Source: JBLIRR01 sp049472395 (lineage in GTDB: Bacteria; SZUA-182; DTGQ01; JBLIRR01). Taken from it: a stretch of 64,000 nt of DNA. Positions 34,392-43,823 of the stretch are shown here, one piece after another. A program made the translations under genes and the position numbers. Positions within the stretch are counted from its first letter, which is position 1, and each line of letters begins with the position of its first letter. Where the stretch lies: assembly GCA_049472395.1 (NCBI GenBank), contig JBLIRR010000009.1:135787-199786 (forward strand), read 5' to 3'. The notes under the pieces were generated by a model that saw nothing but the letters and a program-made list of their open reading frames with translations, ran no database searches and was not told the origin of the DNA.

Positions 34392-35846
34392 ATGATTCGG
34401 AATAAAATTATTTTATGTACATCAAAGATTGAACCATTAGAACTTTTAAAGCCATCGTTGCAGGCAAAAGATTTTAACATCATCATGGCAAATGATGGTG
34501 AAGACGCAAAAAACAAGATCAGAGAATTTAAACCTGACCTTGCCATTGTCGATATACATCTGCCCACCATAAATGGTATTGATTTTCTTCAACAAATAAA
34601 AAAGGATAATTCAAAGCTCCCCGTCATTATGGTGTCAGGCCAAATTTCTACGAATGCGGCTATCGAAGCGATGAAACTAGGAGCCTATGATTATATCGTT
34701 CCCCCTTTTGATATACCTCGTCTTGTCGATATAATTAAGACAGCTATTGAAGCCGCTTCTATAAAGGAAAAAGAAATTGCCATCAATCCTTCACTGTTAG
34801 TAGCTGATTCTATTTATGATTCTAATACTATCATAGGCAATAGTTGTGAAATGTTAGAGATCTATAAGATGATTGGCCAAGTGGCCCAGAGTGAGGCCCC
34901 TGTGCTTATACAAGGAGAGAGCGGGACAGGGAAAGAATTAGTGGCCCGTTCTATTTATTATCATAGTCTTCGCAATAACAATATTTTCTTAGCGGTCAAT
35001 TGCGCGGCAATTCCCGAACATTTATTGGAGAGTGAGTTGTTTGGCCATGAGAAAGGTGCTTTTACCGGGGCTCTTTCAAAAAAAATCGGTAAGTTTGAAC
35101 AGTGCAGCAAAGGGACGATTTTTCTCGATGAAATAGGGGATATGGCCCTTTCTGCCCAAAGCAAAATGCTACGTGTACTTCAGGACCAGGTATTTGAGAG
35201 GGTTGGAGGGCATGAAAGCATTAAAGTGGATGTACGAGTTATTGCGGCAACAAATAAAAGCCTTGTCAATGCAGTAAAAGAAGGTTCCTTTCGGGTTGAT
35301 CTTTTTTACCGTCTGAAGGTCATATCCTTTTATCTACCTGCGTTGAGGGAGAGGCGCGAAGACATTGGATTGCTCGCGGACTATTTTCTCTTAAAATACA
35401 GGCGAAAATTAAAGAAGGAGATAAATGGAATCGCACATACCGCAATTATGCGCTTGACAGAATATGATTGGCCGGGCAATATTAGAGAATTAGAAAATGT
35501 CATTCAGTCTGCTATTGTCTTATGCAAGGGAGATATTATTCTGCCGGAGCATCTGCCTATTGGAAAAGAGGATGGATTAGGGAAGCCGAAGTCTATAGGT
35601 GATTTTAAAGGGGAAATAGAGGAGGATTTCACTATTATGTTTGAAAAAATACTCTCACCGATTTTCGATAAGATAGATGACCCCGAGAAAAGCGATGTGC
35701 CTGTTCGGCTCCTTGAAAATATGGAAAAAGCATTAATTAAACTAACATTAAGAAAAGTAAATAATAATCAAGTCAAAGCTTCCAGGATGTTGGATATTAG
35801 CAGGAATACCCTGAGAAGCAAGATAGAAAAATATGGTATTAATTAG
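34392..35846 (+). CDS. NtrC-family sigma-54-dependent response regulator
   Basis: 484 residues: receiver (1-115; phospho-acceptor D54 in IVDIHLPTINGIDFL), AAA+ sigma-54 activator domain (about 150-380; Walker A GESGTGKE, sigma-54 contact loop GAFTGA, Walker B FLDEIGDM, R-finger region REDIGLLADYFL) and a C-terminal Fis-type helix-turn-helix (VKASRMLDISRNTLRSKIEKYGI). The GAFTGA motif is intact, so it should activate sigma-54 promoters. The linker between AAA+ and Fis is longer than usual (about 70 residues, acidic). No kinase is adjacent. Convergent 8-bp overlap with the PilZ gene. Confidence 0.92.
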   Translation: MIRNKIILCTSKIEPLELLKPSLQAKDFNIIMANDGEDAKNKIREFKPDLAIVDIHLPTINGIDFLQQIKKDNSKLPVIMVSGQISTNAAIEAMKLGAYDYIVPPFDIPRLVDIIKTAIEAASIKEKEIAINPSLLVADSIYDSNTIIGNSCEMLEIYKMIGQVAQSEAPVLIQGESGTGKELVARSIYYHSLRNNNIFLAVNCAAIPEHLLESELFGHEKGAFTGALSKKIGKFEQCSKGTIFLDEIGDMALSAQSKMLRVLQDQVFERVGGHESIKVDVRVIAATNKSLVNAVKEGSFRVDLFYRLKVISFYLPALRERREDIGLLADYFLLKYRRKLKKEINGIAHTAIMRLTEYDWPGNIRELENVIQSAIVLCKGDIILPEHLPIGKEDGLGKPKSIGDFKGEIEEDFTIMFEKILSPIFDKIDDPEKSDVPVRLLENMEKALIKLTLRKVNNNQVKASRMLDISRNTLRSKIEKYGIN

Positions 35847-36450
35847 ATGATTGTTTCTCTAAAATATATTTTATGAGTCTATTTTGGTCTGCTTCATCTA
35901 TCTGTATAAAATTTACCCCTACCACATGGTCATCGACCCACACTACTTCACCTTTTGCCATAATATCCAAATAGGGGAAAATAGGCATTTCTAAGATTAT
36001 TTCTAATTTTTGTCCCTCTCTTAAATCTATAGGGCAAAAAAATTGTATCCCCCCGCCACTCACATCAATTGTGTGAGCGGAGAGGAAGTTTAAACCCCCT
36101 TCTATGGCAAAATTGAGCTCAAGTGGTTCATCCAGCCGAATATATCTTCTCTTTTCAATACATTCGAATCTATCAGTGAACTCGACCTGGAGAAGAGGCA
36201 GGGTATTTTTCGTGAATTTCTTGACCGTCGAGTTGAGACAGTAAAATGAGTTGTATTTTTCCCATAAAATATTAATTTCTCTCCCAGTGAACATATCGTA
36301 TGATTCAAATGGTATTTGTATTTTAATGTTTTTATTGTTTATAGATTCTATAGTCGCATTGGGTATTTCTAACCGTCCACTCGGGTGGGATTCGGCTAAT
36401 CTGAGAATAACCTTTTGGTCCTTTGTTAAATAATCTAATACATTTTCCAT
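35839..36450 (-). CDS. YcgR-like PilZ protein (c-di-GMP receptor)
   Basis: 203 residues. An N-terminal YcgR-type beta-barrel (about 1-95) precedes a PilZ domain (about 98-195) with both c-di-GMP motifs: R-x3-R in KRRYIRLDEP and D-x-S-x-x-G in TIDVSGGGIQFF. In family members, binding c-di-GMP between the two domains alters motility or surface traits. No GGDEF or EAL protein lies in this window. Confidence 0.88.
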   Translation of the reverse strand: MENVLDYLTKDQKVILRLAESHPSGRLEIPNATIESINNKNIKIQIPFESYDMFTGREINILWEKYNSFYCLNSTVKKFTKNTLPLLQVEFTDRFECIEKRRYIRLDEPLELNFAIEGGLNFLSAHTIDVSGGGIQFFCPIDLREGQKLEIILEMPIFPYLDIMAKGEVVWVDDHVVGVNFIQIDEADQNRLIKYILEKQSSN

Positions 36451-36570
36451 TGTTAAATCCTCAACTATGATATTCTTCCATAATTATTCTTATCGGAATT
36501 TTATTTTTTAACTTTATTGCTACCCTGTTTAATTTTCAGAACACATTTGAGATAAAAAATATCTGGGATA

Positions 36571-36612
36571 AATGCGTGAAGCTAAGGGGGGCTTGCCTTA
36601 GCTTCACGCATT
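36571..36612 (-). terminator. Strong hairpin downstream of the PPC-repeat lipoprotein gene
   Basis: AATGCGTGAAGCTAAGG (36571-36587) pairs perfectly with CCTTAGCTTCACGCATT (36596-36612), a 17-bp stem with an 8-base loop. It lies 35 bp beyond the stop codon of the lipoprotein gene. There is no strong U-run next to it, so it may be a terminator or an RNA-stabilising hairpin. Confidence 0.6.
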
Positions 36613-36646
36613 CTGTGGATTGCTGCGCAGGTTTTGTGCATACAAT

Positions 36647-39010
36647 TTAAGGATATGACTCTCCCGGATGATAGATGAGGGTCAATTGAAAATAATAGGG
36701 GGCATTATCATAATCCCAATCATCGTCAGGATGTTCTGAATTAATATAATTAAAGTCGCTTATACTTATATAGAATTTTCCTGCCCATGCATCACCGATC
36801 CAGAATTCTTGATCAGTTCCTGTGGGAACAGTGAGGTCAAAGGCCTCAATATCAACATCATCATCACCGGCGCTCGCCATAAAACCGTTGGAATCTCCTT
36901 GATAATCCACAAGTTCATTATCCTGATCCCAGTCGCGGTAGAGTTTCCAGATATATTCAACTGGTGAGCCGGAGCCTCCAACGTGTAAATCTATCCTGAT
37001 ATCATAGTACCAGTCGCTGTTAACTGGAGCATTGCTGTCTATACCCAGGGGGCTGAAATCAATCTGAAACCAGTCTTGATCTCCTTGAAAATCTATATAC
37101 CCTGCTATCCAGGGAAAAGAGATAGTAGTCAGGCCTGTTGTGGCGTCGGTTGTCGTGGTAAGCCCCTGAGCCGCATAATTCGGCTCGTTAAAGTAAAGAA
37201 GAGTTGTATTGGCTTTATATTCTTTTTGTGTCAAGGAATTATGCGCCAGTTCGATAGTGACGGCATCCTCATCTTCTCTTTCTTCATCTTCCTTATAATA
37301 AGCAATAGAGCCTGTAATACTTGCATCAGCAGGTAATGATGCCGGAATAGCCCTTAGATTTGCCCATATTCTATAGGGAGTGAGACCATCCCCATCATCA
37401 CCTTGATAATCACAGACTCTGAAATAATAATTGACTGGATTTCCCGACTGGGTAGCCGGAACAAGCAGGCTCATTTTAAGTTCTGTCGGGCCATCCTCTC
37501 CATTGGTATCAAATGCTTTCTTGAGCACATTATCACGCATAATACTTATATAATATTCTACAAGGGATGTCTGTGAATTTGTATCAAGAAATACCTCCAA
37601 TACCTGGGGTTCTGATGTGTCAGGTATCTCTATATAATACCAGTCCTCATCACCCCTATAGCCGATTTTAGCTGTGATGGCAACATCCGCCTGAAGTTGG
37701 TCTGCCGTATCAATAGTATTATTTCCCAAAACCGTCTCATTGGTGCCGGGATCTATGATTTTTTGGACCTCTTCCGCCGAATCAACGACATCCAATACCT
37801 CAATTGATACTGTATAGGGAGCGCTTTGAGAGATCGTGTGCCCTTCAGAGGCCTCTATCATGAGATAATGGGTACCGGAACCCGCCTTGACCTGGGATTG
37901 ATATGCAGATGATCCTCCTACAAAGCTGTGGGTCAGTATGGTTGTTTCCTCTGAATTTTCCACACTGATGATGTTTACTTGATAGGTAAAATCGATATCC
38001 TCTTCCCCATCATCGAAACTTATATTGAGAACTTTAAATCCCGTGGTTTCGATACTGTCAAGCGCTATCTGATACCAGTCTTGATCTTCCAGATAATCAA
38101 GTGAACCGCTCACCGAATAGGTCATTGTGTCAGAGTCATATTCCATTGATGAGGAACTGGCAATCGTATCATTCCCATTGGTTTCCTCAGCAGTCACAGA
38201 ATTTATGCAGATCTCATATGGTGATGCATTGTCAAAATCATCGCGTCCATAATCATCAATGAGCACATAATAATCTCCGGAAGTAAGGTAGGGTCGCATA
38301 GTATAGTTTATTCTTTGTACTCCATCGATTGATTCGAGCAAAACGCCCTCACTATCATATAAATCAACGGAAAGTGCAACATCAGTACCACCTGCAAATG
38401 GAGAGAATTCAATGTCGACTGCATATATTCCCGCTGTTGAAACGCTAAAATGATAACAATCAATATCACCAATTTCCCCGATGCAATCTGTTTGACAACT
38501 CTCAGGATTATCAATCGTAATAGTGGTCGCCTCGGTAAAATTTCCATTTCCGTCAGTGCTGTCTGCAAAATCAATAGTAAGATAATAGGGATTGTCTGAA
38601 TAGTCATCATCTAATAGATCACGCACCATAATATAAATATCCTTCGGTCTGTCAATATAAAGGTTTATTTGAATATCTGCCGGCAATTGACTATCTTCAG
38701 GGGCATGATCAGCATAGAGTCGTCTCCTCGTACCCGAGGTGTTTTCCTCATACACGGTGACAAGAAGATCAACATCAGGCCGCATGGTGTTACTGGAGCA
38801 ATTAATCTGTAGAATATTATTTGCTTCAACTGCCTGGTAGTGATACCAATCAACCTCTCCTTCTCGGGAGATAGTCCCTGATACCGTTCGATTTAAGGCA
38901 AGCTCCTTCACAAGATCTTCCCTGATTTCAGGGATATCACTGCATGATAATTGAATAACGGCGAGTACCAATAATGGAATGATATAACATAATCTCTTCA
39001 TTTTTTTCAC
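36647..39010 (-). CDS. Lipoprotein with repeated PPC (pre-peptidase C-terminal) domains
   Basis: 787 residues. Lipobox IQLSC with the lipidated cysteine at residue 23. At least five beta-sandwich PPC-type units follow, each carrying the pattern G-x-I-x..D-x-D-W/C-Y-x-F/I (SREGEVDWYHYQA, IGEIGDIDCYHFSV, SGSLDYLEDQDWYQIAL, IGYRGDEDWYYIEI, YIDFQGDQDWFQID). PPC domains usually sit on secreted proteases or adhesins, but here no catalytic domain is present. Acidic Asp-rich loops suggest calcium binding. It is followed in the same direction by nothing; upstream lie the vWA and TSP3 genes, probably an operon of three surface proteins. Confidence 0.8.
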   Translation of the reverse strand: MKKMKRLCYIIPLLVLAVIQLSCSDIPEIREDLVKELALNRTVSGTISREGEVDWYHYQAVEANNILQINCSSNTMRPDVDLLVTVYEENTSGTRRRLYADHAPEDSQLPADIQINLYIDRPKDIYIMVRDLLDDDYSDNPYYLTIDFADSTDGNGNFTEATTITIDNPESCQTDCIGEIGDIDCYHFSVSTAGIYAVDIEFSPFAGGTDVALSVDLYDSEGVLLESIDGVQRINYTMRPYLTSGDYYVLIDDYGRDDFDNASPYEICINSVTAEETNGNDTIASSSSMEYDSDTMTYSVSGSLDYLEDQDWYQIALDSIETTGFKVLNISFDDGEEDIDFTYQVNIISVENSEETTILTHSFVGGSSAYQSQVKAGSGTHYLMIEASEGHTISQSAPYTVSIEVLDVVDSAEEVQKIIDPGTNETVLGNNTIDTADQLQADVAITAKIGYRGDEDWYYIEIPDTSEPQVLEVFLDTNSQTSLVEYYISIMRDNVLKKAFDTNGEDGPTELKMSLLVPATQSGNPVNYYFRVCDYQGDDGDGLTPYRIWANLRAIPASLPADASITGSIAYYKEDEEREDEDAVTIELAHNSLTQKEYKANTTLLYFNEPNYAAQGLTTTTDATTGLTTISFPWIAGYIDFQGDQDWFQIDFSPLGIDSNAPVNSDWYYDIRIDLHVGGSGSPVEYIWKLYRDWDQDNELVDYQGDSNGFMASAGDDDVDIEAFDLTVPTGTDQEFWIGDAWAGKFYISISDFNYINSEHPDDDWDYDNAPYYFQLTLIYHPGESYP

Positions 39011-39016
39011 CTTTTG

Positions 39017-40654
39017 TTATTGAATTAGATTGAAATCATGAGGTGTGAGCACGATGTTTTTATTGGTATCATTGATATTTACGATAATTTCTGCCATACG
39101 GAATATCGGGGTGCAATCAGGATTATCTTCCGGTACCTCTGCAATATATAACCGGATGAGATTGTCTCCTGCATTCCAATAATCGTCATCTCCTAAAACA
39201 TGTGCTTGTGTATCCATGATGTCAATGTTAGATATACAAAAATAGTATTGCCTCACATAGGATGGCATATCCTCACCCTGATCCAATGCTACAAGTCCCT
39301 CGTCCTGTATATTATACATATAGCAATATCTTTGTCTGATTTTCGGATCATTGGAGGAGACATTAGTGTGCTGCTGAATTTCGAGGGCATCGATTGCTCC
39401 ATCAAAATCGCTATCAGTGGTGTCTTGAATTGCCAAGGGATTTGTCCCCATAGTAAATTCAATTCCATCAGGGATGCCATCCCCATCAGAATCAGCAATG
39501 TTCCGGTTTGTTCCCTTTACATATTCTTCGCAATCCGTAAGACCATCAGTATCCGAATCCGGCCATATACCATCATCCATTATTTGGCAAGGACTGTCTT
39601 GCGTTAAAGGATCGAGCTCATGGCCCGGTGAACTTGACTTTACCTCAAAAAAGTCATTCATCCCATCACCATCTGTGTCCTTAATATTAGGATCCGTCTC
39701 ATACACTATTTCTTCCTCATCAGTCAATCCATCACCGTCACTATCGACATACACAAGCTCTATACCTGGTCGCACATTATAATTAAAGGCAACCATATAT
39801 TTAATTTTATATTCAACTGTTAATCTCATATCAATAATATTAATGAAATCAATAGCTTCAGCGTTCTCAAACAAGCGGAACTGCCCATTACCCTCATCAG
39901 CCATCCCCTGCAGGGTCTCTTCGGCCATCTGTTGGGCTGTCTGGCCATCCTCGCTCGAATCGAAGAGTTCAGTCAGAAGAAAGGTATGGAAATTAAATCC
40001 TCCAACCCCTCTGTTGGTAACCATTTCATAAATCTCACTGACTTGATACCATATATCAGAATTCGATTGAGTCTGGCCCTGCACATTGGGCATACCATCA
40101 CTCAAGAAAATAACAATATATTTCGAGCGGATCAGATTTTGTTCCTCTTCCCTCTCCATTCGATTAATGTCACGTTCGATATCAGCATAAATGGTATCAA
40201 GTGTCCCAAGATAATCCGTCATCGTATCATTACGGGCTTGATCAAGCACTCTATTAAGCTCAGTGATATCTTTTGTGAACCCACCTCTGCCATCAATGGT
40301 TCTTGTCCACTCAAACACATCATTATTCCAAAGCATTATCTCAAAGGAAGTATTTTCATTGCTGTTATATTCATTGATAAAATCTCGTACAGCCTCTATT
40401 CTCAAAAAATCCGGATCAGAACCTGCCTCGATCCCAAATTCATCATCCCCCATACTCAAGGAACAATCAATGGCAAAGAGGACCTTCATGGGAAAGCGGA
40501 TTTCATCGGGTGTCTCAGTGAGAAACCTTCCCTCCAAGGAAATTTTTTGCCGTGGTTGTGTTCTTTCGAGATCTGGGCCGCCCCCACATCCATAGATAAT
40601 GATAAGTGTAATTATTTGTAAAACAAGAAAAAAGACAAATGGCTTAGTCTTCAT
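39017..40654 (-). CDS. vWA-domain lipoprotein with calcium-binding type-3 repeats
   Basis: About 545 residues. Lipoprotein signal LIIIYGC (Cys at about 23). The vWA domain (about 55-280) has the MIDAS motif in AIDCSLSMG and FLSDGMPN. After it come Asp-rich thrombospondin type-3-like calcium repeats (VDSDGDGLTDEEEI, IKDTDGDGMNDFFEV, PDSDTDGLTDCEEY, IADSDGDGIPDGIEF). The C-terminal about 110 residues form a beta-rich domain. The ATG at 40654 is chosen because GAGGAG lies 8 bp upstream; it overlaps the preceding gene by 11 bp. Likely a surface adhesion or matrix protein. Confidence 0.82.
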   Translation of the reverse strand: MKTKPFVFFLVLQIITLIIIYGCGGGPDLERTQPRQKISLEGRFLTETPDEIRFPMKVLFAIDCSLSMGDDEFGIEAGSDPDFLRIEAVRDFINEYNSNENTSFEIMLWNNDVFEWTRTIDGRGGFTKDITELNRVLDQARNDTMTDYLGTLDTIYADIERDINRMEREEEQNLIRSKYIVIFLSDGMPNVQGQTQSNSDIWYQVSEIYEMVTNRGVGGFNFHTFLLTELFDSSEDGQTAQQMAEETLQGMADEGNGQFRLFENAEAIDFINIIDMRLTVEYKIKYMVAFNYNVRPGIELVYVDSDGDGLTDEEEIVYETDPNIKDTDGDGMNDFFEVKSSSPGHELDPLTQDSPCQIMDDGIWPDSDTDGLTDCEEYVKGTNRNIADSDGDGIPDGIEFTMGTNPLAIQDTTDSDFDGAIDALEIQQHTNVSSNDPKIRQRYCYMYNIQDEGLVALDQGEDMPSYVRQYYFCISNIDIMDTQAHVLGDDDYWNAGDNLIRLYIAEVPEDNPDCTPIFRMAEIIVNINDTNKNIVLTPHDFNLIQ

Positions 40655-41453
40655 CACATATATCTCCTCTTCCGTCATGATCCCCGTCCGCTTGATCTGC
40701 ATTGGCGAGTTTGGGGCAATTATCGCATGCATCACCTATCCCATCACTATCAAAGTCATTATTTTCATAAGTATGACATTCCGGACAAAGATCGCTATAG
40801 TCTGCGAATCCATCATTGTCAAAGTCATCATCGCATGCATCGCCGGCTGTATCATCGACCATATAAAAGTCACTATTTTCCTGGCCTGGATTATACACCC
40901 TGCTGCAATTATCGATAATATCCGGCACGCCATCATTATCATCATCTTCATCGCAAAGATCACCGAGACCGTCACTATCATAATCTGCCTGGAGAGGATT
41001 ATTAATGGATGCACAATTATCAGTTGAATTCACAATGGTATCTCCGTCAAGGTCATTATCGCATACATCACCAATACCGTCTCCATCCGTATCAAGCTGC
41101 TCATTATTTGCCATATCAGGGCAGTTATCACAGGCATCACCATAATCATCCCCGTCTGAGTTCTCATCCTGTTCATTGGGTGTATAGGGGCAATTGTCTC
41201 TTGTATCAACAACGCCATCAGCATCAATATCCTCTTGAAGCGAAAATACAGGCCCTAAATCATAACTCACTAAAATAGGGCCACCACCACCCCCTCCGCC
41301 GCCAAGACCTCCTGCAGGAGGAGCTCCGCATAGATTATCAGGGCATTCATTAAACCAGTCATTGGGATTAAAATCCTGGCATTGTGTATGGGACGAAGGG
41401 TATAAAACCATAAAGAAAAATAAGAGCGTAATAATTGTTATGTAATATTTCAT
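40644..41453 (-). CDS. Secreted thrombospondin type-3 repeat protein
   Basis: 269 residues. A signal peptide (about 1-24), a glycine run (GGLGGGGGGGG, about 48-58), then about eight calcium-binding type-3 repeats of the form D-x-D-x-D-G-x-x-D...C (DIDADGVVDTRDNCPYTPNE, LDTDGDGIGDVCDNDLDGD, YDSDGLGDLCDEDDDNDGV). Cysteines pair between repeats. It is the first gene of the surface-protein group and has an AGGTG ribosome binding site. The strong Asp/Asn bias makes long antisense frames here meaningless. Confidence 0.82.
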   Translation of the reverse strand: MKYYITIITLLFFFMVLYPSSHTQCQDFNPNDWFNECPDNLCGAPPAGGLGGGGGGGGPILVSYDLGPVFSLQEDIDADGVVDTRDNCPYTPNEQDENSDGDDYGDACDNCPDMANNEQLDTDGDGIGDVCDNDLDGDTIVNSTDNCASINNPLQADYDSDGLGDLCDEDDDNDGVPDIIDNCSRVYNPGQENSDFYMVDDTAGDACDDDFDNDGFADYSDLCPECHTYENNDFDSDGIGDACDNCPKLANADQADGDHDGRGDICDED

Positions 41454-41575
41454 TTTTCACCTCATTCTTTTCTGTGTGACAGTTTCAATATTTTAATTAT
41501 CGGTAAAGAAGCAAGGGATATGCCAAAAAAATAAAACTATAATTAATTGATTTTATTGGGTATCGTATGTTAGAA

Positions 41576-41644
41576 ATTACAAAATTGTAATCAAGATTAC
41601 AAAATTGTAATTTTTTCTCCCCTAAATGAGCATTGCTGCTCATT
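41576..41644. promoter_or_regulatory. Tandem palindromes upstream of the surface-protein group
   Basis: The 16-bp near-palindrome ATTACAAAATTGTAAT occurs twice, at 41576-41591 and 41596-41611, spaced exactly 20 bp, about two helical turns. A hairpin AATGAGCA-TTGC-TGCTCATT follows at 41625-41644. The pair lies 123 bp upstream of the TSP3 gene start and just beyond the PAS-PocR gene stop, so it may be an operator for the surface genes. Confidence 0.4.
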
Positions 41645-41662
41645 CAGAATTGGGTGGAAAGA

Positions 41663-43105
41663 TTAAGCACAATGTGAGGAAAATTGAAATAATTTTTGAT
41701 ATTGTTTGTTATGTTGAGAGGATTTATCTTCTCCCCGGCTGCGCTCAACCAATGCGCCTGTAAGTTCGGCGAGAGTAAACAGACGGCTTTTGGCAATTTC
41801 AATAATAAAAGAAGGACGGCTTTCATAATTTTTGGCTTGATAGAAGACCTCCTCCTCACTGATCATAAATCTGTGAGCAATCTCTTGGAGTAGCTCAATC
41901 TCGCGGGGAGGGGCACCATAGCTCACATAGTTACATCCTATGATTTCTCCTGCAGCCCATATGGGAAGCGCATAAATATTGAGGCCTCCCGGACATATAA
42001 ATTCACAGGGTGTCCCCCTTTCAATCACTGATTTCGCCATCATAGTCCAGTACTTGTGACAGAGGGGGATTTCTCTTTCTCCCGTATCTCGTTCTCCGTT
42101 GGTGTTGCTTGTGAGTCCGAAGCCGCTGTTAAGAAGCTGACACCAGTCCGAGGCGAGAAAGCCCAAGGTATACCCTCCCTTCTTCTCATAAATCGCAGCT
42201 GAGGTTTTGAGCAAATTAATACAATCAGCCAGCATATCAATAAGAACTTTTTTCCCTAGTGTGACTCCCAGGATTTTACTTACGTTGTGTTCCGTCACTC
42301 TCCCATAATGTTGTATACTGCCTGGCTTCCGGTCCTTGAATATGGAGTGGGATTTGAGGTTTTTTGTCAAGAGGCATTCAATCCCGCTCATTTCTTCCTT
42401 CGCCTTCTTTATACCGGTTATATCTTCGATGCTGAGAAGGATTTTATGATCTTTTTTATCCTTTTGCCATATTTGACTGGCATTGATAAGCATTGTCCTC
42501 TGTCCGATAGTGAGGAAATTACGGCACACATCGAACTCTCTTATACAGGTCCTATGCAAGAGAGTTCTAAGCTCCGCAGTATTCCATGAATGATTGTCAA
42601 GCTCATAAATAAGTCTGCCCTTAATGATGGATTCTGAGCACTTGAATGTAATATAGAAAGATTCGTTGGCTGAGAGGACGCGAAAATCTTTATCGAGGAT
42701 GAGAAGAGGAGTAGGCATTGTTTCAATAACAGCATGGGGATAATCATGAGCATCCTTTACCTCCGCATGACTGCATTTGAGCATATTTATATCGACCAGT
42801 CTCATGATAACACCGTCAATTTTTTCCTCATACGTGGTATTTGGCATAATATGCACGTGATACCAATGGTCCTGTTGATCCTGAAGTTCTATTTTAATAA
42901 CCGCTGATGTGTCAAGCGCATCACGAATCAATCGCTCTAATTTATCAGGAGTGATCTTAAGCTTTATCTGCCTGATCGGTTTTCCCTTCTCAATTGAGAG
43001 CATTTCCATTATCTTCTTTGATCGGGGAGAAAAGTATTGAATTTTTAAATCATTCCCTACAATTATTATTGGAATTCTGAAGCCATGAGGAAAGCTGTTC
43101 CCCAT
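41663..43105 (-). CDS. PAS-PAS-PocR sensory protein without output domain
   Basis: 480 residues. A first PAS-like domain (about 5-110; RIPIIIVGNDLKIQYFSP resembles the CheR-linked PAS), a second PAS (about 118-235), then a PocR ligand-sensing domain (about 285-450: TSAAIYEKKGGYTLGFLASD-WCQLLN, CHKYWTMMAKSVIERGTPCE, ICPGGLNIYALPIWAAGEII-G, YGAPPREIELLQEIA). In most homologues a histidine kinase or AraC domain follows the PocR domain and the VERSR segment; here the protein stops about 20 residues later. No kinase remnant fits in the 200 bp that follow. It may signal by protein contact or be a truncated kinase. Confidence 0.8.
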   Translation of the reverse strand: MGNSFPHGFRIPIIIVGNDLKIQYFSPRSKKIMEMLSIEKGKPIRQIKLKITPDKLERLIRDALDTSAVIKIELQDQQDHWYHVHIMPNTTYEEKIDGVIMRLVDINMLKCSHAEVKDAHDYPHAVIETMPTPLLILDKDFRVLSANESFYITFKCSESIIKGRLIYELDNHSWNTAELRTLLHRTCIREFDVCRNFLTIGQRTMLINASQIWQKDKKDHKILLSIEDITGIKKAKEEMSGIECLLTKNLKSHSIFKDRKPGSIQHYGRVTEHNVSKILGVTLGKKVLIDMLADCINLLKTSAAIYEKKGGYTLGFLASDWCQLLNSGFGLTSNTNGERDTGEREIPLCHKYWTMMAKSVIERGTPCEFICPGGLNIYALPIWAAGEIIGCNYVSYGAPPREIELLQEIAHRFMISEEEVFYQAKNYESRPSFIIEIAKSRLFTLAELTGALVERSRGEDKSSQHNKQYQKLFQFSSHCA

Positions 43106-43416
43106 TTTTACACCTCCCCACTAAGGTAATGTGCCACCCTTCATTGTTATTGCTGATCCCGCTCTCTTAAGGATGGCATCACTCTGAAAAAAATTACTTC
43201 GTGACACTATCCCATTTGTAATGATCCATCAGGAAAGGGATTGAAACAGTATGCACTCCGAAATGCCTTATTTTCTAGTATAACAGAATGATTAAAAAAA
43301 GCCAATAGACTGTTCACTCCTTTTTGCTATCTTTTTTCCACTATAGAGGTGCTCTCTCTTTGGGACTTCAGATCATTAGTGCTATATTAATAGTATATAC
43401 CCTTTGAGAAGGAGTT
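43106..43416. other. Gene-free region between divergent genes
   Basis: About 310 bp between the PAS-PocR gene and the GemA-like gene. It must hold both promoters. I see no coding frame, repeat or clear regulatory motif. Confidence 0.35.
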
Positions 43417-43785
43417 ATGGATAGAAAGAAATTGGCGCTTATACACATTATTAAAAGAGAACTCAACCTCAGTGAGAGAGAATATAGGGACATCCTTTTT
43501 CATGCAGCGGGAGTGCAGAGTGCAAAAGAGTTGAGTGAAGCGAAATTCAGGAAATTAGTAAACTATTTTGTAAGGAGTAAACATTATCGGATTAATCATC
43601 ATGGATTAACCATAAAGCAGAAGTATTATATCAGGTTCCTTGCCCAGGAGCTGTCGTGGGATGATACACATCTTAAGAATTTTATCCATAAATATTATAA
43701 AAAAAATGATATTAACACGTTAACAAAAAAGGAAGCAATAAAACTCATAGAATCACTCAAGAATGTGAAGCACCATCAAGAATAA
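43417..43785 (+). CDS. Stand-alone GemA-like (DUF1018) protein
   Basis: 122 residues resembling phage Mu Gp16/GemA: N-terminal ALIHIIKRELNLSEREYRDIL-FHAAGVQSAKELSEAKFRKLV and C-terminal LTIKQKYYIRFLAQELSWDD ... FIHKYY ... NTLTKKEAIKLIESL. Such proteins modulate gene expression in Mu-like prophages, but no other phage gene lies here, so it appears to be a domesticated relative. GAAGGAG lies 3-4 bp before the ATG. The composition is basic, consistent with DNA binding. Confidence 0.75.
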   Translation: MDRKKLALIHIIKRELNLSEREYRDILFHAAGVQSAKELSEAKFRKLVNYFVRSKHYRINHHGLTIKQKYYIRFLAQELSWDDTHLKNFIHKYYKKNDINTLTKKEAIKLIESLKNVKHHQE

Positions 43786-43823
43786 TACATTTTAGGAGTG
43801 AGTTATCTTTACCTTTGCTTATT

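Noticed and set aside
40599..41027. Long plus-strand frame antisense to the type-3 repeat gene
   Set aside because: It arises from the Asp-rich codon bias of the real gene on the other strand; isoleucine-rich, low complexity.
41625..41644. Hairpin after the PAS-PocR gene as a terminator
   Set aside because: The 8-bp stem is clear but no T-run follows it in the direction of that gene.
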